Origin: Planctomycetota bacterium
GTDB lineage: Bacteria > Planctomycetota > MHYJ01 > JACPRB01
DNA length: 53,858 nt
Reading direction: 5' to 3'
NCBI GenBank assembly: GCA_016209705.1
Contig: JACQVR010000102.1
Span: 1-53,858, forward strand
Shown here: one piece after another, positions 1 through 8,891 of the stretch
How positions within the stretch are numbered: position 1 is the first letter of the stretch
How the letters are laid out: the number at the start of each line of letters is the position of its first letter
The notes under the pieces: generated by a model
What the model saw: only the letters and a program-made list of their open reading frames with translations
What the model was told of the DNA's origin: nothing
The model's database searches: none
Translations under genes and position numbers: made by a program

Positions 1-502
1 AATCCAGGATCGGACCTCGTACTGCGCCAAGCCGGCGTCCTGCGTGCCCCCCTCGATGAACTCCTCGATGCGGTGGCGCATGGAGGTGACCCAAGCCCGT
101 TGCCCGATAGAGACATCGAGTCTGGCGTTACCCAGCCAAGCCTTGTACTCGGGCTCGTTCCCCAGCGTGCGGGTCGCCGGATTCCTCGACGACCTGTTCA
201 TGGAATTCGGCCAGAACCTTCTCGTCGTCCCACAGCCCGGCGCCGACGAAATGTTGCAGGAGGTAGTCCGGCTGGTGGTGATCGAAGGCGATCGGCTCGA
301 TCGTCTTGCGGGGAAGATCGCTGAGCAGTCCTCGGAGTTCCGCGCGGAAATGTTTACGCTGTTCCTTACGATACAAGCACGGCTCGTAGCGTTTCGTGAA
401 GTGCTTGAAACTTTCCAGGGTTGGCTTGAGGTCCCAGACCGTCAGCTGAGGAATGGATTCCTCATAGGATTGCAGGTCAATGCGGCGCGCGGCCTCCCCC
501 AT
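1..502 (-). pseudogene. IS701-type transposase remnant, internally deleted, cut by window edge
   Basis: The intact first part (502 down to 128, 124 codons) contains the segment LRGLLSDLPRKTIEPIA and a following LLQHFVGAGLWDDEKVL, typical of the N-terminal part of IS701-like DDE transposases. The frame stops at about 128. In another frame (about 120 down to 1) the C-terminal family signature MRHRIEEFIEG...GLAQYEVRSW follows at once. The catalytic middle (several hundred residues) is therefore missing and a frame change marks the junction. The gene cannot be active. It is a decayed insertion sequence beside leuS. The family call rests on recalled conserved motifs. Only the left half of the junction region is in the window. 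Confidence 0.75.
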
Positions 503-503
503 A

Positions 504-535
504 AAACCCCCTCTCCTGGCTCTCCAGAGGGGTTT
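504..535. repeat. Hairpin just upstream of the transposase start
   Basis: AAACCCCCTCT and AGAGGGGTTT form a stem of about 10 bp (one C bulged) around an 11-nt loop. It lies directly before the transposase start codon and could be an IS end or a relic terminator. A 12-nt near-palindrome CTACTACAGTAG follows at 569-580. No gene lies between 503 and 655. Confidence 0.4.
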
Positions 536-655
536 ATCGGCAAGCCGCCGCGCCGCCTTGAGAAAAATCTACTACAGTAGAACTAGCCGAGCGATTTCTA
601 TCGCGTTGATTCGCGGCTCTTCCTTTGTTAGCTTCTCCTTTCCCTCGAGGGTTTC

Positions 656-3172
656 ATGCCCGATTTCCGCGAGATTGAGCAGAAGTGGTTCCGGCGCTGG
701 GAGGAATGGCGCCTGCACCGGACGCCGGAGCGCCCCCGGCGCAAGTTCTACGTCCTCGAGATGTTCGCCTACCCCTCGGGCGACATCCACATGGGGCACT
801 TCCGCAACTACACGATCGGCGACATCGCCGCGCGTTACCGCACGATGACCGGATGGGACGTCCTCCACCCCTTCGGCTGGGACGCGTTCGGCCAGCCCGC
901 CGAAGGCGCCGCCATCAAGCGTGGGAACGTCCATCCGCGGGACTGGACTCTCGCCAACATCGAGACGGGAAAAAAGACGCTTCAGCGGATGGCGCTTACT
1001 TACGACTGGGAGCGCGAAATCCGCACGTGCGAGCCCGATTACTACAAGTGGACCCAGTGGATCTTCCTGCAGCTCTACAAGCACGACCTCGCGTATCTCG
1101 CGCCGTCATTCGTCAACTGGTGTGCGACGTGCGCTACCAGCCTCACGAACGAGCAATCCGAAGGCGGCGTCTGCTGGCGGTGCGAAAAGCCCGTGACGAA
1201 GAAGAAGCTCGACCGCTGCTGGTTCTTCCGCATCTCCCGATTCGCCGAGCGGCTCCTCGAAGATCTCGCGAAGCTGACGGAATGGCCCGAGCCGGTCCGC
1301 GTCATGCAGCGCAACTGGATCGGGCGCAGCCAAGGGGCCGAGATCGATTTCAAGGTGGCCGGCACGGACGATCCGCTGAGAATTTTCACGACGCGGCCGG
1401 ACACGATCTACGGCGTCACGTTCATGGCGGTTTCGCCCGAATCGCCCCTGGCGGAGACGCTTCCGACGCCGGACCGCAAAGCGGATGTCGATGCGTACGT
1501 CCGGACGGCGCTCGTGCGGGACGAGGCGCAGCGCCAGAAGGAAAAAGACGGCGTCTTCACCGGCCGCCACGCGATCAATCCCTTCAGCGGCGAGCGCGTG
1601 CCGTTGTGGGTCGCCGACTACGTGCTCGGCGGCTACGGCACCGGCGTCATCATGGGCGTGCCTGCGCACGATCAGCGCGACTTCGAGTTCGCGAAAAAAT
1701 ACGGGTTGCCGATCGACGTGGTCATCTCTCCGCCGGATCGGACGCTCGATCCCGCGACGATGACCGAGGCCTACGTCGAGCCGGGCCGGATGGTCAACTC
1801 GGGCCCGTTCGACGGAACGCCCAACGAACAGGGGATTCGCACGGTCACGGAGTACGCCGGCTCCAAGGGGTTCGGCCGGGCCAAGGTGACGTTCAAGCTG
1901 CGCGACTGGCTCATCTCGCGGCAGCGCTACTGGGGCTGTCCGATTCCCATCATCCACTGTCCGGCCTGCGGCCCGCAACCGGTGCCGGACAACGACTTGC
2001 CCGTCATCCTTCCGGCGAATATCACCCATTTCATCCCCAAAGGACGCAGTCCCCTGGCGGACTCGCCGGAGTACATGAAGACCGCCTGCCCGAAATGCGG
2101 CGGAGCGGCGGAGCGGGATTCCGACACGATGGACACGTTCATCGATTCATCGTGGTACCAGTTCCGCTATGTCGATCCCAAAAATGAGCGGGAGATCTGG
2201 AATCGAGAAGAGATCAAGAAATGGGCGCCGGTGGATCTGTACGTCGGAGGCGTCGAGCATGCCGTGCTCCACTGCCTCTATTTCCGGTTCATCACGAAAA
2301 TGCTCTACGACCTTGGTTTTTGCCCCGTCGACGAACCCGCGGTGCGGCTCTTCAATCACGGCATGGTCTGCGACGAGAAGGGCGAGATCATGTCGAAGTC
2401 CAGAGGCAACGTGGTGTCGCCGGCCGCGATGCTGGACAAGTGGGGCGTGGATGTCTGCCGGATTGCGATGTGCTTCTTCGCGCCGAGCGAGGATCAGATC
2501 AACTGGAGCGAGAGCGGGCTCGTCGGGGCGGAGCGGTTCGTGCGGGGTGTGTACGACTTTGCGGATCGCGTGAAGGATTACCCGCTCGCGGCCGTCGATC
2601 GCGCAACCCTCCATCCAAAGATCCGTGCCGTGTGGCGAAAGCTCCACCAGGTGATCGGAAAAGCGATTCACGCTTATGAGAAGGATTTTCACTTCAACAC
2701 AGTTCTGTCGCAGGTGATGGAACTGCTCAATCTGATTCGACTGACTTGGGATTGGGCATCGCCGAAGGGTCCGCTCATCCTTGTTGGGGATCTTCACGGC
2801 GGTCATCGCGTACCAGCGCCCGATCAGGATAAGGCCGCCATCCGGGAGACTGCCCTGGGCATAATTAAGGTCATGGCCCCCATGGCGCCGTTTCTGGGAG
2901 AGGAACTCCACGAGCGCCTGGGCGGTGCGGGCTCGGTCTTCAAATCCGGATTCCCGGCCTACGATCCCGAGGCCGCCAAGGAAGAGGAGCTCGAGATCGT
3001 GCTCCAGGTCAACGGCAAGGTGCGCGGCCGGCTGACGGCGCCGGCGGACGCCGCGGAAGAACAATTGAAGTCCGCCGCGCTGGCCGACGCCGCGATCCAG
3101 AAAGCCTTGGACGGCAAACCGCCGAAGAAGGTGATCGTCGTCAAGGGCCGGCTGGTCAACGTGGTGGCGTGA
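656..3172 (+). CDS. leuS: Leucyl-tRNA synthetase
   Basis: A class I aminoacyl-tRNA synthetase that charges tRNA-Leu in the cytoplasm. At 838 aa it has normal bacterial LeuRS length. The HIGH motif is HMGH at residues 45-48 and the KMSKS motif is MSKSRGN near residue 579. Between them lies the CP1 editing domain (around residues 220-420, with FTTRPDTIYGVTFMA). Cysteine pairs CATCAT...CWRC (about 153-177) and CPACG...CPKCG (about 435-480) look like zinc knuckles. The ATG follows GAGGG by 6 nt. It converges on the lipoprotein gene at 3304, with a repeat tract between. Confidence 0.98.
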   Translation: MPDFREIEQKWFRRWEEWRLHRTPERPRRKFYVLEMFAYPSGDIHMGHFRNYTIGDIAARYRTMTGWDVLHPFGWDAFGQPAEGAAIKRGNVHPRDWTLANIETGKKTLQRMALTYDWEREIRTCEPDYYKWTQWIFLQLYKHDLAYLAPSFVNWCATCATSLTNEQSEGGVCWRCEKPVTKKKLDRCWFFRISRFAERLLEDLAKLTEWPEPVRVMQRNWIGRSQGAEIDFKVAGTDDPLRIFTTRPDTIYGVTFMAVSPESPLAETLPTPDRKADVDAYVRTALVRDEAQRQKEKDGVFTGRHAINPFSGERVPLWVADYVLGGYGTGVIMGVPAHDQRDFEFAKKYGLPIDVVISPPDRTLDPATMTEAYVEPGRMVNSGPFDGTPNEQGIRTVTEYAGSKGFGRAKVTFKLRDWLISRQRYWGCPIPIIHCPACGPQPVPDNDLPVILPANITHFIPKGRSPLADSPEYMKTACPKCGGAAERDSDTMDTFIDSSWYQFRYVDPKNEREIWNREEIKKWAPVDLYVGGVEHAVLHCLYFRFITKMLYDLGFCPVDEPAVRLFNHGMVCDEKGEIMSKSRGNVVSPAAMLDKWGVDVCRIAMCFFAPSEDQINWSESGLVGAERFVRGVYDFADRVKDYPLAAVDRATLHPKIRAVWRKLHQVIGKAIHAYEKDFHFNTVLSQVMELLNLIRLTWDWASPKGPLILVGDLHGGHRVPAPDQDKAAIRETALGIIKVMAPMAPFLGEELHERLGGAGSVFKSGFPAYDPEAAKEEELEIVLQVNGKVRGRLTAPADAAEEQLKSAALADAAIQKALDGKPPKKVIVVKGRLVNVVA

Positions 3173-3303
3173 TCCGTTGACCGTGAACCGTTGACCGTTC
3201 ACCGATGACCGCAAACCGGGAACCGTCGACCGCCGCACCAGTGTTACAATAAGTTTTGAGAATATTTTGTAACGTTCGGCCGCGGACGGTCCGCGGTTGA
3301 CGG
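3173..3303. repeat. Inverted ACCGTTG-type repeat tract between convergent genes
   Basis: Degenerate units such as CCGTTGACCGTGAACCG run from about 3175 to 3235 and return inverted as CGCGGTTGACGGTCACCG near 3290. Nested inside is an AT-rich hairpin, GTTACAA (3243-3249) with TTGTAAC (3267-3273). The tract fills the gap between the converging leuS and lipoprotein stops, so it may act as a bidirectional terminator. One of many such tracts here. Confidence 0.6.
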
Positions 3304-3987
3304 TCACCGAGGCAGCGGAAGCTCCTCGGGAATGGCGGGATTGATATCGTAGGCTTTGATCTCCATCGTGTACCTGCCGTACGTCCGCCGCACGACGCCG
3401 CCGTACGATTTGCCCGCATATACCTGCTTGAACGGCACGTCGGGGCTGCACCACGTCACCATCTGTGTTCGCAGTCCTTCCGTGTAGGACGAGGTGGATT
3501 CGATCCGCGAGCAGTCGTACACCCGGCCGCCGACGTTCAGGCGTTCCGGCACGACCCGCACCTCCATTTTCGGCTCCGCCTCCGCGTTCGGGGGCGGCTC
3601 GATCGGACGGCCGCTCGGATCCATGGGCGGATAGATCTTCCTCGGGTCCCTCGTCCCCGCTTCGCCTCCCCAGATCTCCAGCTTCCGGCCCGCGCGATCC
3701 ACCTTGGCCTTGTAGATCATCATGCGGTCGCCCACCGGCATGCGCTGTTCGACCCACAGGCATTCGCCTTCTTGACGGACCACGGAAATTTTCGTGGCCT
3801 GCGGAGTCGGCGAGCCTTCGCGTCGGACTTCGTAGAGCGCCCACTGGCCCACCTTGAGCCCGGAGGTGTCCTGGATCCCCAAGCTCATGATGACCGCCAT
3901 CTCCAATCCGTGGTCCGGCGGCCGCGCCGGTTCGCGCCCCGCGCACGCGGTTAAGAAGAGCAATCCGCACATGGTTCCCACTCGCAT
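3304..3987 (-). CDS. Putative lipoprotein of unknown function
   Basis: 227 aa beginning with a hydrophobic leader and lipobox LTAC (Cys at about residue 15), so it is probably acylated by Lgt/Lsp and anchored to a membrane facing the periplasm. The mature part has repeated beta-rich segments (GQWALYEVRREG, RMMIYKAKVDRAG, GRYTMEIKAYDI) suggesting a small beta-sandwich, and a conserved-looking Cys pair (VYDCSRIES, VTWCSPD). I do not recognise the family. It starts 39 nt after the rarA stop on the same strand and is probably co-transcribed with it. Confidence 0.75.
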   Translation of the reverse strand: MRVGTMCGLLFLTACAGREPARPPDHGLEMAVIMSLGIQDTSGLKVGQWALYEVRREGSPTPQATKISVVRQEGECLWVEQRMPVGDRMMIYKAKVDRAGRKLEIWGGEAGTRDPRKIYPPMDPSGRPIEPPPNAEAEPKMEVRVVPERLNVGGRVYDCSRIESTSSYTEGLRTQMVTWCSPDVPFKQVYAGKSYGGVVRRTYGRYTMEIKAYDINPAIPEELPLPR

Positions 3988-4026
3988 TTCCGTCTCCTTC
4001 GGCTTCGAGCACCGAGCTTCCAGGTT

Positions 4027-5319
4027 CTAGCTTTTCTTTTTCCTCTCTTCCATCATCTTCTTGATCGTCGCTTCGTATCCCGCTTCCTTCGGCCGATAAT
4101 ACACCCGATCCTTCAAATTATCGGGCATATGTTGCTGGCGCACCACCGCGCCTTCGTAATCATGCGCGTACTGGTATCCTTTGCCGTATCCCACATCCCT
4201 CATCATCCCGGTCGGCGCGTTCCGCAGGTGCAGCGGCACGCCTTCATGGCGCACGGTCCGCACGTCGTTGCGCGCCTCCAGCATCGCCGCGTAGCTGGCG
4301 TTGGATTTCGGCGCCGTCGCCAGGTACGTGACCGCCTGCGCCAGCGGAATCCAAGCCTCCGGCATCCCCACGAAATCGACCGCATCCTTCGCGGACACGG
4401 CGACCGTCAACGCCCGCGGATCGGCGTTGCCCACGTCCTCGCTGGCGAAGATCACCATGCGCCGCGCGATGAAGAGCGGGTCTTCGCCTCCCTCGAGCAT
4501 CCGCGCCATCCAATAGAGCGCCGCGTGCGGGTCGCTCCCGCGGAGCGATTTGATGAACGCGGAGGCGAGGTTGTAGTGCTCTTCGCGGTCACGATCGTAC
4601 CGCGCGATCTTTCGCTGCGCCGCCTCCTGCACCGTCTGCGCGGTGACGGAAGGAGCGACCTCGGCGGCCACCTCCAGCAGATTCAAAGCCTGCCGCGCGT
4701 CCCCGTTGGCGAGCAGCGCGATCCGGTCCAGCGCGTCGGGCTCGACCGTCACGCGCTTCCGGCCCAGACCCCGATCCGGGTCCGCCAGCGCGCGCTCCAG
4801 AAGCGTCCGGATCTCCGCGTCGGTCAGCGCCCGAAGGACGAGCACCCGACAGCGGGACAGCAGCGGCGCGTTGAGTTCGAACGAGGGATTCTCCGTCGTG
4901 GCGCCCACCAGGACGATCGTCCCGTCCTCGATGTGCGGGAGGAACGCATCCTGCTGGGCGCGGTTGAAGCGATGGATCTCATCCACGAAAAGCAGCGTGG
5001 GCTTGCCGTCCAGGGCGCGGCGGCGGCGAGCCGTCTCCACCGCCTCGCGGACGTCCTTGACCCCGCTGATCACGGCGCTGAACTGGGCGAACGGCAACCC
5101 CGATCCGGAGGCGACCAGCCGCGCCAGCGTCGTCTTTCCGCTTCCCGGCGGGCCCCAGAAGATGAGCGACGGCGGCATCTTCTTCTCGTGCAGGAGCAGC
5201 GACAGCGGCCGGCCGGGTCCGATGATCTCCTCCTGCCCGAGGAATTCCTCGAGCGATCGCGGTCGCATGCGATCCGCGAGCGGCGCGGAGCCCTTGGCGG
5301 TTTGACCAAACAGGTCCAT
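4027..5319 (-). CDS. rarA: Replication-associated recombination protein A (RarA/MgsA AAA ATPase)
   Basis: 430 aa, the usual length for RarA, a homotetrameric clamp-loader-like AAA+ ATPase that acts at stalled replication forks. Walker A GPPGSGKT at residues 56-63, Walker B DEIH at 113-116, sensor 1 VGATTENPSF near 137-146. The C-terminal half carries the family blocks EDVGNADPRAL and the MgsA-type end YQYAHDY...VYYRPKEAGYE. It ends in TAG. It sits between dacB and the lipoprotein gene on the minus strand and is separated from dacB by a repeat tract of about 180 bp. Confidence 0.96.
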   Translation of the reverse strand: MDLFGQTAKGSAPLADRMRPRSLEEFLGQEEIIGPGRPLSLLLHEKKMPPSLIFWGPPGSGKTTLARLVASGSGLPFAQFSAVISGVKDVREAVETARRRRALDGKPTLLFVDEIHRFNRAQQDAFLPHIEDGTIVLVGATTENPSFELNAPLLSRCRVLVLRALTDAEIRTLLERALADPDRGLGRKRVTVEPDALDRIALLANGDARQALNLLEVAAEVAPSVTAQTVQEAAQRKIARYDRDREEHYNLASAFIKSLRGSDPHAALYWMARMLEGGEDPLFIARRMVIFASEDVGNADPRALTVAVSAKDAVDFVGMPEAWIPLAQAVTYLATAPKSNASYAAMLEARNDVRTVRHEGVPLHLRNAPTGMMRDVGYGKGYQYAHDYEGAVVRQQHMPDNLKDRVYYRPKEAGYEATIKKMMEERKKKS

Positions 5320-5321
5320 GC

Positions 5322-5500
5322 GGACGTCCTGAGGTTAGAGGTTACAGAGAGGACGGAGTTCACGGAGAAAAATTTTGGAGATATGAAGATCGAAGAATGG
5401 CCGAAGGTCTTTCCCCAAAAAAATCTCCCTATCTGCCCTATCTCCTTATCTCCCTAAAGAGTTCTTCTCCGTGATCTCCGTCTCCTCCGCTCCCTCGTCT
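5322..5500. repeat. Nested inverted repeat tract between dacB and rarA
   Basis: An outer arm of the GGACGGAGTTCACGGAGAA type (about 5345-5373) returns inverted as TTCTCCGTGATCTCCGTC (about 5464-5482). Inside it, a GGAGATATGAAGAT half-arm faces a run of ATCTCC units (5426-5455). Two unit families are thus nested in one hairpin. No protein gene fits here. Confidence 0.6.
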
Positions 5501-5505
5501 TCTCA

Positions 5506-6921
5506 TCACTTCCAACGAACCATCAACTCCCCCACCCGGTTCTGGAAATCGTCGGGACTGCCCGCCTTCCAGCCGTTGGCGAGGATCGAAAAGACCAGCG
5601 TATCTCCGCCGGCCGTTTCCGCATATCCCGAAAGCGCCGAAACCCCGGCCAGATGCCCCGTCTTGGCTCTGAGCTTGCCGGCGGCGGAGGCCAGCCTCCG
5701 GCGCAACGTGCCCGGCTCGGTCCCCGCCACCGCCAGCGACTCAATGAACGTCGTGCCCCAGCGGTGCTTCTTCATGTACCGAAGCAGCCGCACCACCGAT
5801 TCCGCGGACGCCCGGTTGTCGCGGGACAGGCCCGACCCGTCGGAAAGCTCCACGTCGTTGACTCCGACCTCCCGCTCCAGGAACTCGTGGACCACGCTCA
5901 AACCGGCTTTCGTCGAACCCTCTCCGCGGAAGCGAAATCCCAGTAGTTTCAGGATCATCTCGGCGTATAGATTCTGGCTGACCGTGTTGCAGGCCTGGAC
6001 GGCTTCCCCGAGGGTGTGCTCCGCGAGAATAAATTCGGTGGAGGGTCGAGAGAGGCTCAACGCGTTCGATTCGACGAGGCTCCCGTCGACGGCGATGCCT
6101 TCGCGTTCCAGCGTCTCCTTCAGCACGAAGCCGAAATAGCGGACCGGGTCGTCCACGGCGACCCATTCGGGGCGCTCTCCCGAACCCGCTTTCATTTCTC
6201 CCCGCAACACGATCTCCTCGGTGCCCTCCTTCCGGCCGAACCAGTACGGGGCGGGCCGGCCCCGCACGGTGGTGATGCGGTTGACCAGCGTCACGTAGTT
6301 CGTCTCCGGAACGGTCCGGACCTCGGGCGGTTCGCCCGCGTCGCCCGGCTTGAGATGCAGTTCCACGCAGCTATCGTTGAAAGTGAGCCCTCCGATGGGC
6401 GCGCAGTACCATTTGAGCGGGTCCTGCTTCTTCCATCCGGGCGGGCGGCTTTCGCGATCGAAGATGCCCGCGTGCAGCACCAGGTTGCCCGTGAATCGCC
6501 GGATCCCGAGCGCCTGAAGCTTCGCCGCCGCGTCGCGGAACAGCCGCGTCGGGTCGTCCGGGTACAAGCGCCCGCCGATGAGCGGGTCGCCCGCGCCGAA
6601 GACGTGGAGATCCTTGCCCTCCTCCTCCCAAGCCAGCGTGGTCCGAAACCGGTAATCCGGCCCCAGCTTCGCCAGGGCGCAGGCCGTGGTGAACAACTTG
6701 GCGTTCGACGCCAGCACCCGCGTTTTTTTCGCCTCCCAACTGCACAGCGGGGCGTCCGCGTTCGTCGAGTAGATGAGAACGCCGAGGCCGGCGCCTTTCA
6801 ATCCCGAACGCGCCAGGGCGGCCGCCACCTCCTCTTCCAGAGGGGACGACTGGATCAGGGCTGGCAGGGCGGCGACGAGGAGGAGAACGCGAGCGACGGC
6901 CATGTCCGTGAAATTATTCAT
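5506..6921 (-). CDS. dacB: D-alanyl-D-alanine carboxypeptidase/endopeptidase (PBP4 type)
   Basis: 471 aa, a class C penicillin-binding protein that trims or cleaves peptidoglycan cross-links in the periplasm. A hydrophobic signal peptide (MAVARVLLLVAALPAL, residues 7-22) comes first. The active-site SxxK is SNAK at residues 72-75, the SxN motif is probably SQN in NTVSQNLYAEM, and KTG occurs in RAKTGHLAGVSALSGY near residue 415. The insertion between SxxK and SxN is typical of PBP4. An internal ATG six codons downstream (6903) gives a more compact signal peptide, and neither start has a clear ribosome-binding site. Divergent from pilB. Confidence 0.95.
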   Translation of the reverse strand: MNNFTDMAVARVLLLVAALPALIQSSPLEEEVAAALARSGLKGAGLGVLIYSTNADAPLCSWEAKKTRVLASNAKLFTTACALAKLGPDYRFRTTLAWEEEGKDLHVFGAGDPLIGGRLYPDDPTRLFRDAAAKLQALGIRRFTGNLVLHAGIFDRESRPPGWKKQDPLKWYCAPIGGLTFNDSCVELHLKPGDAGEPPEVRTVPETNYVTLVNRITTVRGRPAPYWFGRKEGTEEIVLRGEMKAGSGERPEWVAVDDPVRYFGFVLKETLEREGIAVDGSLVESNALSLSRPSTEFILAEHTLGEAVQACNTVSQNLYAEMILKLLGFRFRGEGSTKAGLSVVHEFLEREVGVNDVELSDGSGLSRDNRASAESVVRLLRYMKKHRWGTTFIESLAVAGTEPGTLRRRLASAAGKLRAKTGHLAGVSALSGYAETAGGDTLVFSILANGWKAGSPDDFQNRVGELMVRWK

Positions 6922-7014
6922 CGGGAAAGGCGGGCCGCAAGAGGTTCCGGAGGTGCGGCGGCGAAAGGCGCGGAAATTTCATGTCCCCCTCTACCCGGAA
7001 TCCTTCGTCTTCTA

Positions 7015-7020
7015 TATAAT
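7015..7020 (+). promoter_or_regulatory. Possible -10 element for pilB
   Basis: TATAAT lies in the dacB/pilB divergent gap, 68 bases before the pilB ATG. No convincing -35 hexamer is seen 17 bases upstream, so this is only a candidate. Confidence 0.3.
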
Positions 7021-7088
7021 TGTCGCCTCTTTGCACGGAGTAATGCTTCTGGGTTCAAACCGTTTGCTTCCACGCCAGGGGACATGAC

Positions 7089-8819
7089 ATGGAGCGACAT
7101 TCCCGACCGCTGGGCCAGTTGCTCAAGGAAATGGAACTCATCACGGAGGGCCAGATCCAGGAAGCCCTGACCCTTCAGCGCGCCAAGGGCGGCGCGCTGG
7201 GCGACATCCTGATCGAGATGGGCTACATCACGCGCGAGGAGCTTCTCATCGCCCTGGGCGGCCAGCGCGGCATGGAAGTCGTGCATCTCGATGAGACGGA
7301 AATCCCGTCCGACGTCACTTCCAAAGTGCCCGCCACGCTGGCCAAGACCTACAAGATCATCCCCATCAAATGGCTGGAAGAAGGCGATCGAAAGCTCCTC
7401 ACCGTGGCGATGGCCAACCCCCACGACATCAACACGCTCGACGACCTCAAATATCTGCTGCATTGCGACGTGATCGGCGCGGTGGCCAGCGAGGAGGCTG
7501 TCAACCGAGCGCACGAGAAGTATTACGCGGGGGAGGCCCAGAGCCTCAACCAGGTCGTCGCCGAGCTGACCGAGAACGACCTCAAGTTCGAGGAGTTGAA
7601 GGACGAGCTGCGCAAGAAGGGCAGCGCGTACAACGTCGAAGAAATGATCAACGCCGCGCCGGTCGTCAAGCTGCTCAACCTCATCCTGCTGACCGCCATC
7701 AAGGCGCAGGCGTCGGACGTCCACTTCGAGCCGTTCGAGGGCGAATTCAAGGTGCGGTATCGGGTCGACGGCGTGCTGTACGAAATGGAAGCGCCGCCCC
7801 TGCACCTGGCCCTGCCGCTCATTTCGCGCGTCAAAGTCCTTTCGAATCTGGATATTTCCGAGACGCGCCTGCCGCAGGACGGCCGCATTCTGCTCAGCGT
7901 CGGCCAGCGGCCCGTGGACCTGCGCATCTCCACGCTGCCGACCATCTTCGGCGAAAGCGTCGTCATGCGCGTGCTCGACCGCAGCGTCGTCAAGCTCGAC
8001 CTGGAGAAAATCGGGCTGCGGGAAGACGACATGAACATGCTGAAGAACCTCATCAATCTCCCGCACGGCATCATCATCGTGACCGGCCCCACGGGCTCGG
8101 GCAAGACCACGACGCTGTATTCGTGCCTGAACTTCGCCAACGACATCCGCTGGAAGATCATCACGACGGAGGATCCCGTCGAGTACGACCTGGACGGCAT
8201 CGTCCAGTGCCAGATCAACGACGACATCGGCGTCACGTACGCGAACCTGCTGCGAAGCATCCTGCGCCAGGACCCGGACACGATCCTGGTCGGAGAAATG
8301 CGCGACCTGGAAACCGCGCAGATCGCCGTCGAAGCGGCGCTGACCGGCCACGTGGTCTTCTCCACGCTGCACACGAACGACGCGCCCAGCTCGATCACCC
8401 GCGTTCTGGACCTGGGCGTGGAACCGTTCCTGATCGGCGCGTCGCTCGAGGCAATTGTCGCCCAGCGCCTCGTGCGGCGCATCTGCCTGAAGTGCAAGGA
8501 AGAGATCCAGCCGACCGAGGAAATGATCATGGAACTGGGGCTGCTGCCCACGGACATGAAGAACAAGAAGTTCTGCTGGGGCCGGGGATGCGAGAACTGC
8601 AACGGGACCGGGTATCGCGGGCGGCTGGCGATCTTCGAAATCATGCTCATGAACGACCGCGTCAAGGAGATGGTCATGAACCACGCGTCCACGGACCAGA
8701 TTCGCCATGTGGCGCGGGAGCAGGGCATGCGGACGTTGCGGGAGTCAGGGCTGCTGGCCATTTTCGACGGCCATACGACGATCGAGGAAGTGGTGCGGGA
8801 GACGCTGTTCGCGGCGTGA
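7089..8819 (+). CDS. pilB: Type IV pilus assembly ATPase PilB (GspE family)
   Basis: 576 aa. Two MshEN-type N-terminal segments (LGQLLKEMELITEGQIQEAL) precede the secretion ATPase core. Walker A is GPTGSGKTTTL near residue 335, followed by Asp and His boxes (TTEDPVEYDLDG, GHVVFSTLHTNDA). A zinc-binding tetracysteine, CLKCK with CENCNGTGYRGR (about 463-510), is typical of GspE/PilB. The protein powers pilus extension at the inner membrane. pilC follows 72 bp downstream, so this is a pilus or type II secretion operon core, but no pilin or PilD gene is in the window. Confidence 0.95.
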   Translation: MERHSRPLGQLLKEMELITEGQIQEALTLQRAKGGALGDILIEMGYITREELLIALGGQRGMEVVHLDETEIPSDVTSKVPATLAKTYKIIPIKWLEEGDRKLLTVAMANPHDINTLDDLKYLLHCDVIGAVASEEAVNRAHEKYYAGEAQSLNQVVAELTENDLKFEELKDELRKKGSAYNVEEMINAAPVVKLLNLILLTAIKAQASDVHFEPFEGEFKVRYRVDGVLYEMEAPPLHLALPLISRVKVLSNLDISETRLPQDGRILLSVGQRPVDLRISTLPTIFGESVVMRVLDRSVVKLDLEKIGLREDDMNMLKNLINLPHGIIIVTGPTGSGKTTTLYSCLNFANDIRWKIITTEDPVEYDLDGIVQCQINDDIGVTYANLLRSILRQDPDTILVGEMRDLETAQIAVEAALTGHVVFSTLHTNDAPSSITRVLDLGVEPFLIGASLEAIVAQRLVRRICLKCKEEIQPTEEMIMELGLLPTDMKNKKFCWGRGCENCNGTGYRGRLAIFEIMLMNDRVKEMVMNHASTDQIRHVAREQGMRTLRESGLLAIFDGHTTIEEVVRETLFAA

Positions 8820-8891
8820 CGCGGAGCTTGAACCGCACCTACGGGCCGATATATCCTTCTACGTCCGCGCTCATTCGCGAGGAGGCTTGAC

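Noticed and set aside
44..580. Plus-strand 178-codon frame at the left end
   Set aside because: It lies antisense to the transposase remnant, which has recognisable family motifs. The plus frame has none.
2147..4012. Long minus-strand frame of 621 codons across leuS and the lipoprotein gene
   Set aside because: It is antisense to leuS, has low-complexity Arg/Gly-rich composition and no family motif. It is a shadow caused by high GC codon bias. Similar long shadows at 4129-5457 (+), 6918-8708 (-), 10180-11745 (-) and 14457-16433 (-) were dropped for the same reason.
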